Assembly (NCBI GenBank): GCA_030043595.1 | Contig: JASHXJ010000508.1 | Location: 1-10,703, forward strand | Length of the DNA stretch: 10,703 nt | Direction: 5' to 3' | Source of the DNA: Trebonia sp. | GTDB lineage: Bacteria; Actinomycetota; Actinomycetes; Streptosporangiales; Streptosporangiaceae | Part shown: positions 6,821 to 10,703 of the stretch, piece after piece | Layout: the number at the start of each line of letters is the position of its first letter | Numbering within the stretch: position 1 is the first letter of the stretch | The notes under the pieces: generated by a model | Seen by the model: only the letters and a program-made list of their open reading frames with translations | Databases searched by the model: none | Told to the model about the DNA's origin: nothing | Position numbers and translations under genes: made by a program

Positions 6821-6899
6821 GTCAGATGTAAGCCCGCCCAGCGTGACCGAGACCGCCCGAGGCGCGGCTGCCGTCCCCCCGGACCGCAGGCGGATGTCG

Positions 6900-6948
6900 T
6901 GATCCCCGCATAGCGGTCATGCGCCGCGCGTGTCCGGCGGCCCATGCT
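6900..6948 (+). promoter_or_regulatory. Repeated promoter/operator element, copy 4
   Basis: TGATCC, dyad CCGC-ATA-GCGG (6906-6916), TCATGC at 6917 and CATGCT at 6943, with the 25-bp spacing also seen in copy 1; the two share GGCCCATGCTGA-like ends. The predicted start of transcription near 6955 leaves only about 20 bases before ATG 6975. Confidence 0.7.
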
Positions 6949-6959
6949 GAGACATAGGG

Positions 6960-6974
6960 GGTTGGTAACCAACC
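6960..6974. promoter_or_regulatory. Perfect 15-bp palindrome abutting a start codon
   Basis: GGTTGGT-A-ACCAACC, arms of seven with a single central base, directly touching ATG 6975. It occupies the place of a ribosome binding site. A one-base centre makes an RNA hairpin awkward but suits a dimeric repressor site in DNA. None of the other cargo genes has it. Confidence 0.5.
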
Positions 6975-8231
6975 ATGAAGGGTCGACCAGCGAAGCAAAT
7001 GCCCGACGTGCCATCCGGTGCGCCACCATCGCCTGGCACGTCCTCCCGTAGGCCGCGATGCGGGCATCGGTGTGCAGCGGTCCTGCTGACGCTGGCATTG
7101 CCGGTGTCGCTCGCCGGGTGCGGCTTCGGGAGCCCTTCGCCGAGCGCCACGACAGCAGCCGTGGCTGCAGACAAGGATGCGCTAAATAAGGCTTGGGCCT
7201 GCGGGCTCTCTTTTGGCCTCGATAAATTGAAGGCTCTCGGGCCGGACGGGAATAGTTTGCTCAGTGCCATTAACGCTACCCTGACAGGGCGAGACCTGGC
7301 AGCGAACCGCGCAGACTTGCTCAGGGCTTCGGTAGAGTTCGGGATTGACATTGGCCCGCCATGGCTGCAGTGCTTCGAGCCGTTTTTCTTCCCGGACCAG
7401 GCGGGGGCTGGCGCGGCCCCAGCAGCGCCGGCAGGGCTTACCATCCGACCGGATCCGGATAATGGGACGGTCCTGTTGCTGACTTGGAGCAACAGCTCAG
7501 ATAATGTGCTGTATTTCGTTGTCAGCGACGGTGCCGAGGAGCGCAACGCTCCAGTGCAGCACGGCACAGGGACCATCAGCTACACCTGGACCGGGCTACA
7601 GCCGGGCAGCTTGACCTGCTTCAGAGTCCGTGCATCTAACGGTGATACGTCTTCGAATTGGGACCCGAATTCCGCGCCTGGTACGTGCGCCACCACATCG
7701 TCCTCGCAGCCAGCGCCGGCAAGCACGCCGTTCAGCTTGCCGGCGTCGTCATGGATCCCGATAGGCGGCACCACTGTGAGCGCCCCGGATCAGGCAGGGA
7801 TGTTCTCTGCCACGTATGCGGGGACCTATTGGGGCGGCTTGTATGCGGCGCCTCCGGCCGGCTGCGATTACCGGTTCGACGGCATGGCTGAACTCCAGCC
7901 GGGCGGATCCGGATACGGGTTCGGTGTGCGCGCGTCAGTTGATTCGGCTGGGGTGCCGCACAGCGAGGGAATTCAATACGATGCTGGCATAGGGGGTTAC
8001 CGCGATACGCTGCTTCCCCAGGATTCCGAAACAGGAAAAGTCATTCCGGCATCGCTTGACAACGGCTGGCATGAGATCTCCGTGGCGGTCTTCGGTAATC
8101 AGTACCAGTCAAGTGTGGACGGGAAAGTTATTTTCAGCGGGACGACTCCGCTTGCCTGCGGCGGCGTATTCATACGGATCTGGCGGTCTACAGTCCACCT
8201 CCGTGATCTGACGGTAACGCCAATTACATAG
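6975..8231 (+). CDS. Lipoprotein with FN3-like and concanavalin/LamG-like domains
   Basis: The 418-residue product has a long basic N-region, then a hydrophobic stretch CAAVLLTLALPVSLAGC with lipobox LAGC (Cys49). ATG 6975 lacks a good ribosome site, so the internal ATG 6999 or GTG 7008 are possible starts. After a Ser/Pro linker, residues 65-140 form a helical segment with two cysteines (76, 133). Residues 150-240 resemble a fibronectin type III fold (APAGLTIRPD, LLTWSNSS, YFVVSDG, SYTWTGLQPGSLTCFRVRASN). Residues 255-418 resemble a concanavalin A/LamG-like beta-sandwich (RFDGMAELQPGGSGYGFGVRA, NGWHEISVAVFGNQYQSSVDGKVIFSG, HLRDLTVTP), commonly carbohydrate- or ligand-binding. No catalytic residues are evident. 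The gene is visibly AT-richer than its neighbours. It follows promoter copy 4 and may be co-transcribed with 8291. Confidence 0.8.
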   Translation: MKGRPAKQMPDVPSGAPPSPGTSSRRPRCGHRCAAVLLTLALPVSLAGCGFGSPSPSATTAAVAADKDALNKAWACGLSFGLDKLKALGPDGNSLLSAINATLTGRDLAANRADLLRASVEFGIDIGPPWLQCFEPFFFPDQAGAGAAPAAPAGLTIRPDPDNGTVLLLTWSNSSDNVLYFVVSDGAEERNAPVQHGTGTISYTWTGLQPGSLTCFRVRASNGDTSSNWDPNSAPGTCATTSSSQPAPASTPFSLPASSWIPIGGTTVSAPDQAGMFSATYAGTYWGGLYAAPPAGCDYRFDGMAELQPGGSGYGFGVRASVDSAGVPHSEGIQYDAGIGGYRDTLLPQDSETGKVIPASLDNGWHEISVAVFGNQYQSSVDGKVIFSGTTPLACGGVFIRIWRSTVHLRDLTVTPIT

Positions 8232-8290
8232 CGATATCCGGCGTGCCCGCAGGCTGTCCATCCTGATAGCGGAACAGGGAGGTTCTCACT

Positions 8291-9385
8291 ATGAAGCCGA
8301 GACCGATCGACGAAATAACAGGCAGACTATGGCTGGTCATTGCCGGTGTATCCATCGTGCTAATGGGCACGGTCGCTGGGTGCGGTGGGTCGTCGTCAGC
8401 GCCGCCAGAGGCGGGCGCAAGCTCTACCGTGGGCGGCCAGCCCGCCGCTTCTCAGTCCAGCGCCGCACCGGCGTGGGGAGGACCTACCCACCTCGACTAC
8501 AGCCAAGGCGGCAATGACCCGACATCGGTGTCGTGCCCGTCCGCCAGTTTCTGCATGGCCGTGCTCGGATCGGGGTACGCGGTCACGTTCGACGGAACCA
8601 CGTGGAGCCAGCCGACAGGGGTGTCTTCCTCCCCCGGCGGGCTGAGTTCGGTGTCCTGCCCGACCGCCAGCTTCTGCATGGCCGTCGACGCGCAGGACTC
8701 GTCAACCTTCGTGTTCGACGGCAGCACGTGGGATTCTGGTCCTACCATCGACGATCCCCTCCCAGCCACCGAAATCGGCATGGCATCGGTATCGTGCCCG
8801 TCTGCGAGCTTCTGCGCCGCCGTCGACAACAACTCGAACGCGTTCACGTTCAACGGGACGTCGTGGAGTCCCGCCATGAGCGTAGATCCCGGCGAAGAAC
8901 TCAGCACGGTGTCGTGCCCGAGCGCCCGCTTCTGCGCCGCCGTCGACTACGGCTCGAACGCGCTCATCTTCAACGGGACATCCTGGAGCGAGCCGTCCGC
9001 AATCGACTCAGGCGGCTATCTGCTGGGAGTGTCGTGCGCATCGGCCAGCTTCTGCGTTGCCATCGATCACAAGGGAAACGCGTTCACGTTCAACGGCAGC
9101 AGCTGGAGTGCGCCGGTCAGCGCCGATCCTGACGGTCTTGGCCTGGGAAGCCTGGGCGCCGCCGCTCCTGTGGTCTCCTGCCCGGCCAGCAATTTCTGTG
9201 CCGTCGTCGACGGCGGTGGCGGGAATGTGGTCACCTTCGACGGCAGTAGCTGGAGCACGCCCGTCAATATCGACTCGGACGCCTCTACCTCTGATGACGG
9301 ACCGTTCCTCATGTCGGTGTCCTGCCCCTCGGCCGTGTTCTGCGTGGCTGGCGACTCCGTCGGGGATGCGTTCGTCCGAAGCTAG
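8291..9385 (+). CDS. Lipoprotein with predicted seven-bladed beta-propeller
   Basis: ATG 8291 has GGGAGG (8277-8282) eight bases upstream. The 364-residue product has a lipoprotein signal with TVAGC (Cys31) and a Ser/Ala/Pro linker. Residues 61-364 hold seven short repeats of about 40-48 residues with the pattern VSCPSASFCAAVD-NAFTFNGTSWS and a Cys-x5-Cys pair in each (82/88, 123/129, 169/175, 209/215, 249/255, 297/303, 345/351). The seventh repeat stops at DAFVRS, and the missing W-strand is supplied by the N-terminal AWGGPTHLD, the classic closure of a circular propeller. It has the same blade logic as the 4902 protein but tighter, more uniform repeats and no C-terminal module. No promoter element lies in the 59-bp gap after 6975, so it is probably in that gene's transcript. 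Function is unknown; ligand binding outside the cell is likely. Confidence 0.85.
   Translation: MKPRPIDEITGRLWLVIAGVSIVLMGTVAGCGGSSSAPPEAGASSTVGGQPAASQSSAAPAWGGPTHLDYSQGGNDPTSVSCPSASFCMAVLGSGYAVTFDGTTWSQPTGVSSSPGGLSSVSCPTASFCMAVDAQDSSTFVFDGSTWDSGPTIDDPLPATEIGMASVSCPSASFCAAVDNNSNAFTFNGTSWSPAMSVDPGEELSTVSCPSARFCAAVDYGSNALIFNGTSWSEPSAIDSGGYLLGVSCASASFCVAIDHKGNAFTFNGSSWSAPVSADPDGLGLGSLGAAAPVVSCPASNFCAVVDGGGGNVVTFDGSSWSTPVNIDSDASTSDDGPFLMSVSCPSAVFCVAGDSVGDAFVRS
8471..9382 (+). repeat. Seven internal repeats of the 8291 lipoprotein
   Basis: Seven units with conserved SCPSASFC and F-F-G-SW-P core. Similarity is high at DNA level too (recurring TCGTGCCCG...AGCTTCTGCGCCGCCGTCGAC-like stretches), implying fairly recent repeat amplification or homogenisation within the gene. 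Confidence 0.82.
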
Positions 9386-9401
9386 CGGAGGCGCCCACTG
9401 T

Positions 9402-9438
9402 CAGGCCGGCCTAGCCAGGCCTGGCCAAGGGCGGCCAG
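9402..9438 (+). terminator. Double hairpin after the 8291 gene
   Basis: CAGGCCGGC-CTA-GCC(A)GGCCTG (9402-9423) folds into a nine-pair stem with one bulged A. Overlapping it, CTGGCC (9421-9426) pairs with GGCCAG (9433-9438). This lies 17 bp after the stop codon and before promoter copy 5. No T-run follows. Likely transcription terminator. Confidence 0.5.
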
Positions 9439-9454
9439 GGATCATGCCCGCCCG

Positions 9455-9502
9455 TGATCCCCGCACAGCGGTCATGCGCCGCGGGCACGATCGTCTCATG
9501 CT
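9455..9502 (+). promoter_or_regulatory. Repeated promoter/operator element, copy 5
   Basis: Intact TGATCC, dyad CCGC-ACA-GCGG (9461-9471), TCATGC at 9472, CATGCT at 9497; 24-bp spacing. If CATGCT is the -10 box, transcription starts at about 9508-9510, which coincides with ATG 9510, so the mRNA would be leaderless. The left end also forms a 7-bp inverted repeat with upstream sequence (GGGATCA 9438-9444, TGATCCC 9455-9461). Confidence 0.72.
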
Positions 9503-9509
9503 GCTAGAC

Positions 9510-10109
9510 ATGAAAACGGTCAGGACCGTAATAGCTGCCGTCGCGGTAATTCTCGCGACCGCCCTCGCGGGGTGCGGGTCGTCATCTTCATCGCCATTCG
9601 TAACGTCGTCGTCTTCGGCGGGGTCCGTGCCGTTGGGCCAGGGATCGGCCAATGCGGCAGCGAAATTGCCTTCCGGGCAGGGCCAGATATCACTCCAGAC
9701 CTACGGGACGGTTGGCCCCACCGGGGGACCCGACGCCGGACAGGTAGTTACCGGGACCGTGGACGGCCTGCCGTTGACCGCGAGGGGGATCCTGAGCGAC
9801 GACTGGAGCGACTTCTGCTTCGGGAACAACGGCAGCACGGCGACCGGCACGCTCGGCGGCATTTCCTTCAAGGTCACGCTGGCCTGCGGCGCGGGTGCCG
9901 GCGGCGAAGGTCCTTATGTCCAGACGTTCACCGGCGAATGGGGCGGTCAGCCGATCAGCGTGACCGCGACGTCCGCGATAAGCGCTGACGGCACGACCAC
10001 CACGACAACGCTGTCAGGAACCATCGGTTCGCAACAGGTGACCGCCACAGTCCTGTCGAGCGAGGGCACTGCGCACAATCAGGTCACAGGCACGATGACC
10101 GTCTCGTGA
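9510..10109 (+). CDS. Small lipoprotein consisting of the stand-alone shared module
   Basis: ATG 9510 gives MKTVRTVIAAVAVILATALAGC, a clean lipoprotein signal with lipobox LAGC (Cys22); ATG 9498 is in frame but lies inside the predicted -10 box. No ribosome site precedes either, consistent with leaderless translation. After a Ser-rich linker, residues 40-199 align along their full length with residues 440-606 of the 4902 lipoprotein: LPSGQGQISLQT, TVDGLPLT, FCFGNNGSTATGTLGGI, TGEWGGQPI, SGTIGSQQVTATV, NQVTGTMTVS. Cys103 and Cys126 are conserved and probably pair. The module is glycine/threonine-rich and probably all-beta. I do not recognise a named family. The gene follows promoter copy 5 and its end overlaps the convergent gene's open frame by 96 bp. 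Confidence 0.85.
   Translation: MKTVRTVIAAVAVILATALAGCGSSSSSPFVTSSSSAGSVPLGQGSANAAAKLPSGQGQISLQTYGTVGPTGGPDAGQVVTGTVDGLPLTARGILSDDWSDFCFGNNGSTATGTLGGISFKVTLACGAGAGGEGPYVQTFTGEWGGQPISVTATSAISADGTTTTTTLSGTIGSQQVTATVLSSEGTAHNQVTGTMTVS
9627..10106 (+). repeat. Shared C-terminal module, stand-alone copy
   Basis: Homologous to 6219-6719, with long identical stretches at protein level (for example NGSTATGTLGGI and TGTIGSQ/SGTIGSQ) and clearly similar DNA, for example CGGCAGCACGGC and CCGGCACGCTCGGCGGCAT. Indicates duplication with domain fusion or loss between the two lipoproteins. Confidence 0.85.
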
Positions 10110-10703
10110 TCGCCCGCGCCTGATCGACAGCAGCGGAAGGTCTTCCCGTGAGAGCGCGATCGATCCTGGCTGCCATGACCGGCTCCTGGCGGGACTAGCC
10201 GAGGCGATCGACGACCTGAGCTCGTCGTAGACGGCGGGCCAGTCGTCGTCGATCCGGCTCGGCGCGAAATGGTGCGGAAGGATGCCGTGCTTGAGCATCC
10301 GGCTGTGTTTGGCGTCGGTCCTGAGCCAGCCCGCGCGGTAGAAGTGGTACTCCTGGGAGTCGATCTCCGCGGCCACGCCGGCGTCTGCCCACCAGGCGTC
10401 GACCTCGCCGATGTCGGTGCCGTCGGCCGCGCGCAGGAACGCGTTGTACGCCGGCGGCGGCAGATCCGACCGCTGGATGCGCTTGCGGAAGCGCACTTCG
10501 GCGACCGACCGGACCCCGTCACCGACCTCGGCCAGGGCCGCGCGCAGGTGAGCGCTGTCGCGGGCGGATCCCCGCTCCAACTCAAGGCCGATCTCCGCGA
10601 TCGAGCAGGCCTGCTTCTGGACCGCCTCGGCCACCGCGGCGCGGACGTCGTCCAGTGCGGTGAACCCGTGCGCGGCGTCGGCGACCGCCCGGGCGGCATG
10701 AGC
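10014..10703 (-). CDS. DUF559/AbiEi-like protein, C-terminal part (5' end outside window)
   Basis: The frame is open to the right edge, so the start is outside; 229 residues are visible. The recognisable family part is residues 1-168: RAVADAAHGFTALDDVRAAV, then ALAEVGDGVRSVAEVRFRKRI and VDAWWADAGVAAEIDSQEYH with ILPHHFAP. This pattern is frequent in actinobacterial proteins related to AbiEi-type antitoxin-like/DUF559 proteins; the D...E-x-D signature resembles a restriction-endonuclease-like fold, but activity is unproven. Family members usually end soon after the helix seen here as VYDELRSSIAS. The remaining 60 residues (about 169-229) are Arg/Ser-rich and are read antisense to a lipoprotein remnant and the end of the 9510 gene, so the natural stop seems to have been lost at a junction near 10199. 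Confidence 0.7.
   Translation of the reverse strand, partial: AHAARAVADAAHGFTALDDVRAAVAEAVQKQACSIAEIGLELERGSARDSAHLRAALAEVGDGVRSVAEVRFRKRIQRSDLPPPAYNAFLRAADGTDIGEVDAWWADAGVAAEIDSQEYHFYRAGWLRTDAKHSRMLKHGILPHHFAPSRIDDDWPAVYDELRSSIASASPARSRSWQPGSIALSREDLPLLSIRRGRSRDGHRACDLIVRSALARQDCGGHLLRTDGS
10148..10198 (+). pseudogene. Truncated start of a cargo lipoprotein gene
   Basis: GGAAGG (10135-10140) followed seven bases later by GTG 10148 and MRARSILAAMTGSWRD-stop. The DNA from CGGAAGG through GTGAGAGCG and CTGGC resembles the ribosome site and first codons of the 4902 lipoprotein (CGGAGG..GTGAGAGCG..). The signal peptide begins correctly but stops after 16 residues, at the point where the convergent gene's family-like sequence begins. 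Probably the stub of a further cargo gene. Confidence 0.5.

Noticed and set aside
7041..7080. Twin-arginine export signal in the 6975 protein (SSRRPRCGHRC)
   Set aside because: The consensus residues after the Arg pair are missing; a lipobox (LAGC) supports ordinary lipoprotein export.
3601..9502. Repeated elements as integron-like recombination sites or a CRISPR array
   Set aside because: Copies are 127 bp to over 2.5 kb apart, all in the same orientation ahead of genes, with promoter-like fixed spacing; no integrase, cas genes or regular spacers in the window.
1..10703. tRNA, rRNA, insertion sequence or phage genes
   Set aside because: No cloverleaf-like sequence, transposase/integrase motif or terminal inverted repeats were recognised on either strand.

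Overview
The window is very GC-rich DNA with GTG starts, strong GGAGG-type ribosome binding sites and XdhC/LuxR/DUF559-like families typical of Actinomycetota; I would not name a genus. It holds nine intact or window-truncated genes, two gene remnants, and a set of near-identical promoter elements that appear to tie a two-component system to a group of surface genes.

Left edge (1-528): the C-terminal part of an XdhC-family protein, ending in a palindrome plus T-run. Positions 615-3566: a tightly overlapping three-gene operon. It encodes a membrane histidine kinase with intact catalytic motifs, a second membrane protein with the same layout but no phosphoacceptor histidine or ATP-binding boxes (a probable pseudokinase), and a response regulator with a LuxR-type helix-turn-helix.

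Positions 3567-10198: the cargo region. A 48-49 bp element (TGATCCCCGC-ACA-GCGGTCA, then CATGCTG at fixed spacing) occurs five times: 3601, 4804, 6773, 6900 and 9455. Four copies sit just upstream of a gene or gene pair: a four-helix membrane protein (3734-4375); a lipoprotein with a predicted seven-bladed propeller plus a C-terminal module (4902-6722); a lipoprotein with FN3-like and ConA/LamG-like domains (6975-8231), followed at 59 bp by a second seven-bladed propeller lipoprotein (8291-9385); and a lipoprotein that is the C-terminal module alone (9510-10109). The fifth copy (6773) is degenerate and has lost its gene. The last 228 bp of the regulator gene plus element 1 are duplicated at 4604-4829, leaving a frameshifted regulator pseudogene. 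The cargo region therefore seems to have grown by duplicating regulator tail, promoter and cargo.

Right edge (10014-10703, minus strand): a DUF559/AbiEi-like protein, cut by the window, whose C-terminus runs through a truncated lipoprotein start and antisense into the last cargo gene. This looks like an island junction.

Working model (inference): the kinase/pseudokinase pair senses an envelope signal, and the regulator activates a dispersed local regulon of surface lipoproteins through the repeated element, whose dyad is centred about 43 bp upstream of the predicted transcription start.
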